Positions 9,795 through 19,700 of a stretch of 64,000 nt of DNA are shown one piece after another (position 1 is the stretch's first letter; each line of letters starts with the position of its first letter). The notes under the pieces were generated by a model, which searched no databases, was not told where the DNA came from, and saw only the letters and a program-made list of their open reading frames with translations. The DNA is taken from assembly GCA_013339895.1 (NCBI GenBank), contig JABACO010000012.1, positions 9,694,458 to 9,758,457 on the forward strand, read 5' to 3'. Position numbers and translations under genes: made by a program. This DNA comes from Ephydatia muelleri. Taxonomy: Eukaryota > Porifera > Demospongiae > Spongillida > Spongillidae.

Positions 9795-12527
9795 ATGGCA
9801 GGCGCAGGAGGGGAGGAGGTGATGTGGGCGGAGTTATGTGCCACTGGGGAGTAATGCTGGATTTGATTCACAGCTAGGACGTACCCGAGAAGACCAACTC
9901 ATTACACCCCAGACACCCTCTGCTATCGACGGATCCCTGTTTTCCTTCGGAACCCAACAGAATGGCGTGGTCAACCCTTACGCATCGCGTATCCTTCACG
10001 ATGATGTCGATCCAAAGGAGTCTCTCAGTTCCCTTGGTAAGTCCGCGGACCTCCGTCTCTGTCTGAAGTGTCATAGCAATTTACACCTCTGATGACGTAG
10101 GGAGCAGAACGTCTGTCACTTCCATGCCTCTAACACCAGACTATGACTTGGTGTACCATATGTTACAGGAGGTGAGGGGGCGTGGTGGGAGAAGGGGGCA
10201 CAAAGAGGTTGACCCCCGACTTTGTGCCATCAGAGGGAGAGGGACTTGGAGCTAGCTGCACGACTTGGACAAGCTCTGGTGCAGAGAAATGAAATGCTGG
10301 AATCAGACCTGAGTGCAGCGATAGACCTGAGGCAAAGGCACGAACATCAGGTATGGAAGAATAGTTACTGTGGAGACATTTTGAGGGAGCACTTATTGGA
10401 GTTATTTTGAGGGGGTACTTACTGGAGGCACTTCATCTGAATGCAGATAGCACAACTTAAACATGACCTGATGAAGAAAGAAGCCTTAGTTCAACTGTAC
10501 TTGGAGGATGTCACTGAACGAGAGTGTCAAAATGGAAACCATTCTTTGGAGGGAGAGGGGTGAGTTGTACAGAGCCTGTGTAAGAAGGGGGCACTAATAA
10601 GGGATGAGCAACTACATTATGGAGTCTTGTGTCTCTGTGCAGTGAGCCCAGCTGGGTAAAAGAGTTGGCTGAAGAATGCCACCAGCTCAGAGAGTCAAAT
10701 GAATTTTTACATTCAGAAGTGAGTTTTAATATTTAATGGTTAAGTATAATGGTTAAGTATAATGGTTAAGTATAATGGTTAAGTATAATGGTTAAGTGTA
10801 ATGTTGTTATTACACCAGACCGAGAAACTGAGAAGAGACACGTTGGAGATTGAGCAGAAGGAGAAAGATGTGTTGCAGCTTTGTTTGGACCAATTAAGTC
10901 AGCCATTTGTACTCCTCCTCCCCATCCCATTGAACTGTTGTTGCCCCACCTCTTCTGCTAGCCTCCACAAAAGAGAACCTTGGTGGGCTCAGACTAGAAG
11001 TGGAGCAAAGGTCAACTGAAAACCATCACCTTCGCATACAGTTGGACCAAATTTCTAGCCAACACCATCAAGACCAGATGAAGTTGAATCTGGTATGCAA
11101 TTACCAGTAACTGTCTCTAAATGTTCAATTGTATTCATTTCTGGTAATTAGCTTCTTTCTGAGAATGAAGATTTAAAGGAAAAGCTTCTGTATTTTGAAG
11201 CATCTCATCTCTCTCTCTCCAATGAGCTGGCTGAACTTCAGCACATTTACGAGCAATATGTGGAAGAGAAACAGTCAGAAATTCAACGTTTGAAGGAAAT
11301 GTCAGGTTGCAGGAGGTAACTGGCATCTCATGTGCCAGCTTTCTTATTTACCTAGATTCTTTCTAAAGTGCACCTTCAGAGTCATCAGATGGATCGGAAT
11401 CATTTCTTGGAGCTGTTGAGGTGATGTCACTAGAATCGTGAGACCACTGGTTAACCACTCTTCACACACACACACACACACAGCATGAGTCCATAGTGCA
11501 TGAAATTGAAGAAGCTTTGAGGAAAGAGATTATTGCAGCAAGCACGTTATCAGAGAGACCAAGGTATGGGTGTGGCTTCCCTCATCCCCAGACTTCACAC
11601 CTAATTTATGCAAACTTTAGGTCTCCCAACCATTATGCTCAGCAGCGCACTATGGTTGTCATGGAAACAGTGAGAGCTGCTACCACGGCAACTGCTAAGC
11701 GTCGTGAACGTCTGAAAAATGAACAGGATCGAAAGGAAGAAAAGGAGGATGTTCCCTCTGGTCCCCAGGGCAGCAAGGGGATGTCAGAACTAGCCGTACC
11801 TTCCACCAATCAGGACAGCAGGGGATTCTTAACTCCACCCCCTAAGACATTTTCACCACTCCTGCGAAGCAAACTCTTCACATCACCAGCAGGGGCCAAG
11901 CGCACGCCTAAAAACACCACCTCCCCAGGAGTACCCAGTGCCCGGTCCATTCCAGACAGCCTTTCGAAGCATCATAACCGCACCTTCTTCTCACCAGAGA
12001 AACTACAGATAGTGAAGCCATTGGAAGGTTCGGTCACTCTGCTTCGCTGGAGGCTTCTTGCGTCCCCCCAGCTGGGGGGCGCAAAGGCGTACTTCTCTGC
12101 CGCCTCCCCCCCTGGGGTCCAGATGAAGGGTTGGGCCAGGGCTGGCATTGTGGACACCAGCACATCATCACCAGAAGCACACACAACCTCACATACTTCA
12201 CCTCCCACACAGAAGCTAGGGAGGGTTGGGTTTGCTGACCTGAGCAGTTTGGAAGATTCCTCTGTGACACCCCTGCAGACTGTTGCCATGACACCCCTAC
12301 AGACTGTTGCCATGACACCCCTACAGACTGTTGCCATGACACCCCTACAGACTGTTGCCATGACACCCCTACAGACTGTTGCCATGACACCCGCTGGGTC
12401 ACAGTCAGTGCACAGTTCCAGGGAGAGCTCTGTGATTAGACTTGTTGAAGGCTTGCCTGGCTTTGGTTACGGTAGTCCAGTTGCTATGACAAACACCTCA
12501 TTCAATGCCATCACAGATGTACAGTAA
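9795..12527 (+). CDS. TRAK: Trafficking kinesin-binding protein (TRAK / Milton, HAP1 family)
   Basis: This adaptor links kinesin-1 and dynein to Miro on mitochondria. The ATG at 9795 begins MAGAGGEE; exon 2 gives LGRTREDQLITPQTPSAIDG. The HAP1-type N-terminal coiled coil follows: RERDLELAARLGQALVQRNE (about 10240), IAQLKHDLMKKEALVQLYLE (about 10445), ELAEECHQLRESNEFLHSET and LLLSENEDLKEKLLYF. A later exon carries SIVHEIEEALRKE and METVRAATTATAKRRERL. The C-terminal part has the hallmark Milton motif FSPEKLQIVKPLEGSVTLLR (about 12000) followed by a PQLGG segment, almost identical to the corresponding TRAK1 stretch. Both conserved blocks in the right order make the assignment firm. Five copies of MTPLQTVA come next (12269-12390). 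The protein ends AITDVQ at TAA 12525-12527. It is one TRAK1/2/Milton pro-orthologue; paralogy cannot be assigned. Confidence 0.92.
10733..10803. repeat. 13-bp tandem repeat (AATGGTTAAGTAT) in TRAK intron
   Basis: Five to six perfect copies of aatggttaagtat lie directly before an exon acceptor in TRAK. Confidence 0.9.
12269..12390 (+). repeat. Coding 24-bp tandem repeat, MTPLQTVA x5, in TRAK
   Basis: Five nearly identical 24-bp units (acccctacagactgttgcca with tgac) keep the reading frame and encode MTPLQTVA repeats in the C-terminal region of TRAK. The copies differ at only one or two bases, implying recent expansion. Confidence 0.95.
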
Positions 12528-12655
12528 AATATTCAATCCTCTCTTGTCACACTATTTTTGTAAACTCTGTTATGAAAAACATCAAGACAGCCTTAGTAGA
12601 ACTAAACACACACACACACACACACAGGCTGTGCTAAGTGCACTAGTACACGTGT

Positions 12656-15600
12656 TCAGAATAGATCCAATTTCTTCTTCAGGTTATTTTGCTGCCACTT
12701 GGGCATAGCTCTGTACTCGTGGATAGATGTCCCAAATGCACTCTTGAAGTCTTGCTCACTCAGGTGATACTGCATCAGACCAGGATGTGGTTAAGTAGTG
12801 GTTAATTGATGGGTAAATCTCTCACCTCCTTGGCTGTAGGGTCAACACCAGGTGGCACTTTTCCCTCCCTTTAGCTCGTCATATTTGTACTTCATATTCT
12901 TGTCGTACTTGTTCACCTCCTGGTGGAAGGAAGAAGAGAGGTCACGTATCCAGGGTGAAGAGAAGTAAGAGGGGAGAGGAATGGTCTAATTAGTGCCCAC
13001 TTACACTTTGACCACTGGAAGCTCCACTGTTGACAAGCTTCACATAGTCCGCATAGCTTGGAATGGAGGACCATAGGTCTGGGTTCCAACCATTGAAGAG
13101 AGTAGTGAATGTCGATGGTTCATACCCTTGCTTCACTTGGAGTAGCAAAGTAGAGTCCACCTTGCGACCAGATGGGTCTTTCTCTATGAACCGTGTGGCC
13201 ACTTCCAGGGCTTCTCTCTGTTCACTCAAATTTGAGTCTTTTCCGATCCACACAAAGACTTGGTCATAGGTGTCAATAATCATTACATCATCAGTGATGA
13301 GATCCTACAGGAGTCCAAGTGTCATGGTTGCCTTAACAACAGACAACTCACCTCTTGGGAAAACTCAAATATCTCCTCCACGATGAACTTGCCACTGGCG
13401 TTGGAGCATTGGAATAGCCTAGGTGTGTGGCTGGGCAAGCTGGCCACTACTGTGGGTTGTACTGGCATATGCAGCCTTCCCGCCAAGAAACCGCCAAAAG
13501 TCTAGTGGCTCCTCCTCTTCATGTATGTTGATTGTTTCACGGCCTGGGGACACGGCTGAAGACACATAATTGGCCATAAGTCTCTCATCTCCACTGCAGA
13601 CCTAGTGAGCAAGGTCACATGACCATCACATGACCATACAGGGGTGTAATCTTACCTTCCCATACCAAATGTAGGTTTGAGATGGACCCTCCAGAACAAA
13701 GCAATCGTTGGAGTTCAGAGACGAAGCCTTTTCAGGCACCTGCACAGCTCTCAAGTTGAAGTCATTCGTGCCATGGACTTGGAACAAACTGACTCCATCA
13801 GCCACATAAGATTTCTTTCCAAGGCGGGTCTTGAATGCAGCTGCACTGCCTCTGGTGTGTATAATCATCTTTCCCTTAAACATTAAGAGGAAGTGGTCAG
13901 GTTCTTTGTTTTGCATGACACGTATCTCCACCGGTGCTCCTTGCAGCTTCTTGGTCAGCTCTGTCGTATCAACAGTGAAGACGGATGTGGACTGGAGAAG
14001 AGTTGAATGTGAACCCACACAGTGTAGCTACAGTGATGTAACAGACCTTTCCCAGCCAAGAGTAGATGAGGTAACGCTCAACGTCAGTCGTGTATGTGTA
14101 CAAGATGGCGTACGTGTCTTCAGCAAAGAAGTGGCCATACATTCTCTGGTCTAAGGGGACCATTTTGGACTTTTCGACAACCCAGATTTCAATCTTTCCA
14201 GTTCCTGCATCAACTAGCTTCTGTGATTCTCGAGTTCCCTTCTGAAGGATGCGTGACACATCGAACTTCGGTGCAGGGACTGCGGACACACCCAAACAGG
14301 TGAACTGCACATGACAATGGTTGCTACAACAGGCTTACCTAGAGAATTCCTGGCTTTCTGTGGTACTGGGGTCTCCTCTTTGCTCACCCAATCGCTGAAG
14401 TTCTGTTTGAACAGAAAGTTCTCTGAGCCCTCTAACACTGAAGTTACTGCAGTCCAGCTTGGATAGCCTTTGGTCTGAACAAAGTCCTGAGAAACACTGA
14501 ATATGGAATGGTACTGATTGGAAACGGATACAATGACATACCAGTGCAGTCTTAAAGGCTGCTTTCTTCTCTTGTTGTGTGGCTCCCTTTCCTTGCCACA
14601 CATATATGGCCGTGGCACCTGTGTCCACAATGAAGCTATCCTGAATAGGGAGGGAGGGAAGGAGGAAGGAGAGGGAGGGAGGGAGGGAAGGAGAGAGGGG
14701 AAAGGGAGGGAGAGGAGGGAGGGAGAGGGAGGGAAGGGAGGGAGGGAGGGAGGAGGGAGGGAGAGGGAGGAGGGAGAGGGAGGGAGGGAGAGAGGGAGAG
14801 AGGGGAAGGGAGAGAGGGGAAGGGAGAGGGAGGGAGGGAGAGGGGAGGGAGGGAGAGAGGGGGAAGGGAGAGAGGGGGAAGGGAGGGAGAGGAGGGAGAG
14901 AGGGGGAAGGGAGAGGGAGGGAGGGAGAGGGATGGTTGGAAAGGGGAGGAGGGAAAGGGAGGGGGAGGAGGGAGGGGGGAGGAGGAAAAGGGAGGAGGGA
15001 AAGGGGAGGAAATGGGAGGAAGGAAGGGAGTGGGAAGGGGAGGAGAACAAGATAAATCCAGTGGAAATTTTCTCCAACCTCAGGTACCTTGCTGTCTAGC
15101 TGTTCACGTTTCAGTGGAAATGCTCCCACTTCATCTATCTTGAGGTCACCAGATGCATCTGAAACCTTATATAGTTTCACTGCTTCCTTTGCCTTCTTCT
15201 CAAAGGTAAGGTCATCCACTTCCTTCTGGATGTCCCGAGGTGTTCCATCTGCTGTTGCGTTCATCAGCTTGATGAAATCTGCGGGCATAGCAGACTCCTC
15301 TGTGGAGAGCCATGGAGGGGCATGGAGGGGCATGGAGGGGCATGGAGGGGCATGGAGGGCATGGAGGGCATGGAGGGGCATGGAGGGGCATGGAGGGGCA
15401 TGGAGGGGCATGGAGGGGCATGGAGGGGCATGGAGGGGCATGGAGGGGCATGGAGGGGCATGGAGGGGCATGGAGGGGCATGGAGGGGCATGGAGGGCAT
15501 GATAGGGACATGATAGGGACAGCTTGGGAATGTCCATCTGCGCTACTCACCAATGACCTCGATCTTAGCCCCGCCCCTCTCCTCATCCTTGAGTCTCATA

Positions 15601-16609
15601 GCTGTGTCTAACGCTTTCATTTTCTCAATGCGTGTAGCTCCTGTGCCATTCCAGACATAGATGGTGGTGCCAAAGTCAATGATGAACACATCACCACTGT
15701 TCATTGAAGACCAGGAATGCCTTGTCTGGAAGTTCACAGACATCCCATTAAATCAGTGAAGTGGGTGGGTCCTAAGCACTAACTATTCATTGGAAGCTAT
15801 TAATAAAGGGCCGCAGTTAAATAATAAACATTAGTTTACTGGCACGGTATAACTTCGTTTGCGACCTGTTGCTTAGCGATGGTGCTCGGATTTTTACTCC
15901 GTTAGTTTTCGTTTCCCTACACTATCGCACACATGCTGCACTTACTGGGATCACTCGGATGTTTCTCCTTCCCTTCACATGGAAAGAGACGAGGCTTGAA
16001 CTCCTTTTCTTCATTTGTCGCTCCTGATTCTGCTACGTATCTGGCAAATAAATTATAAATAATTATTCAACAACCCGATTTATTCCCATGTTCTTCACGC
16101 ACCTGATTCCTGTGACGAAGTAGGATAGGAATTGCTTTGACTCATGTTCCTGCACTTCTCTGTACTGCACGGAGCGGCCGCCGAGCGCGCAATCGAGCTC
16201 GACTGTTTTGAGGGTAGCCACGCCTCCTTCGTCCGGAGACACGCCCTTTCCCAACCAGAAGTGAATGTTGAATTTGAAATCTTTTTGTGTCTGCAAGCGA
16301 ACGAAGTTACTGTTATCTTCTGCGCATGCACGTGCAACGAGCTGTGATGCATGGCCCTGAGTTATAGGCCCGCCCCCCATTGTAAGTGTGGCGGTACGTT
16401 GTGAGTGCTTACGTTCAAAACGATGTAGGCTTCTCCAATGCTGAATTTGCCGTAAAGTTTGGCTTCCAATGGTTTAATTTGCATTTTCTGTTGGAAGACA
16501 TACAAATGCCATTTTTTTTGACTCGCAGTTTGTAATCATCTACCTCAACATGCCATATCTCCAGCCCGGGCTTTTTGCCCGCTGTTTTAAACGCAAGATC
16601 AACGCTCAT
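12656..16609 (-). CDS. VIL: Villin: six gelsolin domains plus headpiece, with an apparent 1-nt frameshift before the headpiece
   Basis: This is an actin-severing, capping and bundling protein. ATG at 16609-16607 begins [21 protein letters not shown]1 has [20 protein letters not shown] and [20 protein letters not shown] (about 16240). G2 has [20 protein letters not shown] (about 15680). G3 has [20 protein letters not shown] (about 14630) and [21 protein letters not shown]4 has [20 protein letters not shown] (about 14190) and [21 protein letters not shown]5 has [20 protein letters not shown] (about 13690). G6 has [20 protein letters not shown] (about 13270). The headpiece [20 protein letters not shown] ends NLKKKLDLF at TGA 12658-12656. 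Between G6 and headpiece the frame of YDELKGGK must shift by one base to reach [11 protein letters not shown]; without the shift the protein stops a few codons later and loses the headpiece. Introns carry large minisatellites. Confidence 0.9.
12857..12864 (-). other. Apparent frameshift in villin at a homopolymer A4/T4
   Basis: On the minus strand the exon reads through AAG GGA GGG AAA in the frame of [10 protein letters not shown], but the conserved [11 protein letters not shown] that joins in phase to the headpiece exon lies one base out. The extra base would sit in the TTTT run at 12859-12862. Unshifted, translation ends SATWC-stop. Causes could be a sequencing or assembly indel, a real allele, or programmed shifting; the first is the simplest. 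Confidence 0.8.
14641..15052. repeat. Purine-only GGGA/GGAGGGA minisatellite in villin intron
   Basis: About 410 bp of almost uninterrupted purines on the plus strand (pyrimidines on the transcribed strand). Units such as gggagagaggggaa recur. It is a candidate for triplex or G-quadruplex structure and acts as the polypyrimidine region of a villin intron. Confidence 0.95.
15308..15500. repeat. 10-bp minisatellite (CATGGAGGGG)n in villin intron
   Basis: About 19 near-perfect copies of catggagggg, with two 9-bp variants around 15352-15374, sit immediately upstream (in transcript sense) of the acceptor for the exon encoding [20 protein letters not shown]. Long open frames across it on both strands are repeat artefacts. 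Confidence 0.97.
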
Positions 16610-16760
16610 CGTAGCAGCAGACTAGCGCAGCTCAATGCACACTGGTTAGACAGCCGACAGCAAACAACGCCCCTCTCTTTCGATTGGTTATTTGTCCAGT
16701 AATGATGAATACACGATCATAACACTATACATGACGCGAGAACAACATGGCGTGCAAACG

Positions 16761-19700
16761 TCACAGCTCCGATATCTGGTTATCCTCCAGCTCTTCCGTG
16801 GTGTTCTCGGGGAGAGGGGGGAGTTTCCCCAGCTGAGATTTGCTCGTGTGCTGAGAAGATTTCCGTTCAAGTGATTGGGTTGCCGTAGCCAGAGGCTGGG
16901 CTGCAGTAGTGGGGGGCGGGGCAGCGCTGGCACTAAGCCTGCCTCCTTTGCTTAATCGGTCGCACAGAAGAGCGATGTTCCTTTTCAACTTCTGAACGTC
17001 AGGAAGCTCTAACGCCACTGGTGCTGTGGGGCCACAATTTTCAAATGATACCAGGGGGATGGCCCTCTAACCTGTATGGTCTTTTGGAGTCTTGGCAAGT
17101 GTGGTGTGCAAGAGATGTGAAATGGCCGCATGTGTGTGCTCCTCCCATCCCTAGGTTGGGAGGTGGGGTACAGGTGGGCGTGGCTGCACGCACAGGGTCA
17201 TACCTGCTCGCTGTCATGCACAACAATAGGATTGAGACACGCTTCAAGTGTCTTATACTCCTCTGGAGTCATTATAACTGACAACCTAAAGAGGGGAGGG
17301 GCATGAACAGAGGGAGGGCCCATATGAACAGGGGGAAGGGCTCATAGCTCACTTCATCACAAGGGAGGTTAGCTTTGAGGCACATGCTAATTCATTGCTG
17401 CAACGTTCCAGGTCACTTTGGAACATCTCGTACTTCTCTGCCAATGCCATGATCTATGGGATAGAGGGGGAGGGGCATGGAGATGACAGATGGACCCAGT
17501 TTAGTGGGAGTGGAGGGCCCCACACCTGCATGAAGGTTCCTTCCAGCAAGGTGTCCAGATGTGCCAAACCTACAGGAGTCTTATCCTTAAACCTTGTCAA
17601 CAGCCTCTTTTGAATGGCTCTGAATTGCTGGGCGTGTCTCTTCAGAAGCTCCCTGCACTGCTCCATACTGACACGCAGCTGTTGCAAGAGACACAGAGTA
17701 AAATTGTTGTCCAGAGATTGGAAAATCTGTGAAAAAGGCCCTCCAAAGTCTACCCCTCCTCTACCCTGCCCTCTTCTCTCAGGCCACACCCCCAGACCTT
17801 GTAATGATTGTCAATTATATCGAAGTATTCATTCAGTGGTGGTTTATCATTGCATCGAGCACAGAAGGGAGGTGCCCTGTTCTTCCAGTGGACAGCCAAT
17901 CTCCCTATGAGCTCATCCGCCAATGGGGCAATGGCCGAGAAATGATCAGACTGAATACGATACCGTTCTGTCGGGGTTGATTCGGTGTTACTACATGCAT
18001 ACACACACACACACACACACATGCACACACACACATGCACACACACACATGCACACACACACATGCACACACACACATGCACACACACATGCACACACAC
18101 ACATGCACACACACACATGCACACACACACATGCACACACACACACATGCACACACACACATGCACACACACACATGCACACACACACATGCACACACAC
18201 ATGCACACACACACACATGCACACACACATGCACACACACCTGATGACTTGGATGACACAATGGTAACTTCTGGCCCTGCCAGCAGCTTAAACCCCATGG
18301 CATTGGATGGAGTCACACCCTCTGAGGGCTTTGCAAACACCAGCTCAGGAAACAGGTCTGGCAGGTTCACAGATGGACAATTGGTATCCATGGTGATCTA
18401 AAGGTGTGGAGTGTAGGTCACAGTTCCAAGATTAAATCCAAAAGCTGGTCCCCAGACTCTACCTTGTACTCGGCTGCCTTCAGAGGCTGACAAGGGGTGC
18501 AGAAGAGAGAGAGGGGAAGAAGCACCAGCTGGTCTGTGGACCTGTGTAGTCCTGCAAGAGAGGTGGAGTGTATGAGTGCATGCATGTGTGTACATGTTGT
18601 ACATGTTGTACACATCTAAAACTAGTTAATTACTATTAAAATGATCAAGTGAATTCAAATAAACAAAAAGGCCTTAATAATTCAAAACATAACATAATCG
18701 AATACACTACTAAAATAACAGGGTCCAATAGAAAAGATTTTCAATATTTCTAACTTAGTTAATAATTTTGCACAAGACACATAGTGAAGAGCTGGGCTAT
18801 GTGCGTGCAAGAATGCTATTTGCTGTCCTCTGTGCATTCGTGGCAGTAAAGTGAAGTGGAGAAGAATGGAGATTGAAGATGGAGCTGGGCTTTCATTCTT
18901 GTCAGATTAATATGTTTGTTGTGTGGCATTATGTGTTATTTTGTTCATTTTTCATGTAGTCATACAGAGGTGAAGTACCCCTTTAATAATTCTACTAACC
19001 TATTTTTAAACCACTAAATTGCAGCATTTTTTGATACCTAACTGAACCCGAGTTATGTTTTTGAATAGATGGACCATTATATCAACTTGTTTTGAAGAGT
19101 CTATTACCATAATACTTAACCTGTAACTTAACCCCTATTTTGCTTAAATAAAGTTCAATAACCTATTTTAATACTGAGTTATAAGGTTCCAAAATAGTGT
19201 GTGTGTGCATGTGTGTGTGCATGCGTGAGTGTGCGTGTGTGCATGTGTGGTGTGCATGGTGTGTGTGCATGTGTGTGTGCTTGTGTGTGAGCATGTGTGT
19301 GTGCATGTGTGTGTGTGCATGTGTGTGTGTGTGCATGTGTGTGTGCATGTGTGTGTGCTATGTGTGTGTGCATGTGTGTGTGCATGTGTATGTGTGTGCA
19401 TGTGGTGTGCATGTGTGTGTGTGTGCATGTGTGTGTGCATGTGTGTGTGCATGGTGTGTGCATGTGTGGTGCATGTGTGTGAGCATGTGTGTGTGCATGT
19501 GTGTGTGTGCATGTGGTGTGTGTGCATGGTGCATTGTGTGTGTGCATGTGTGTGTGCACTGTGGTGTGTGCATGTGTGTGTGCATGTGTGTGTGCATGTT
19601 GTGTGTGTGCATGTGTGTGTGCATGTGTGTGGTGCATGTGTGTGTGTGTGCATGTGGTGTGTGCATGTGTGTGTGCATTGTGTGTGTGCATGTGTGTGTG

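Noticed and set aside
15308-15500. Regular decamer array considered as CRISPR or telomeric repeat
   Set aside because: Unit too short, no spacers, and not a TTAGGG-type sequence; it is an intronic minisatellite.
14335-15537. 400-codon minus-strand frame through SLPPSLP and HAPPCPSMP repeats
   Set aside because: Most of it is translation through two intronic minisatellites; only the edges are villin exons.
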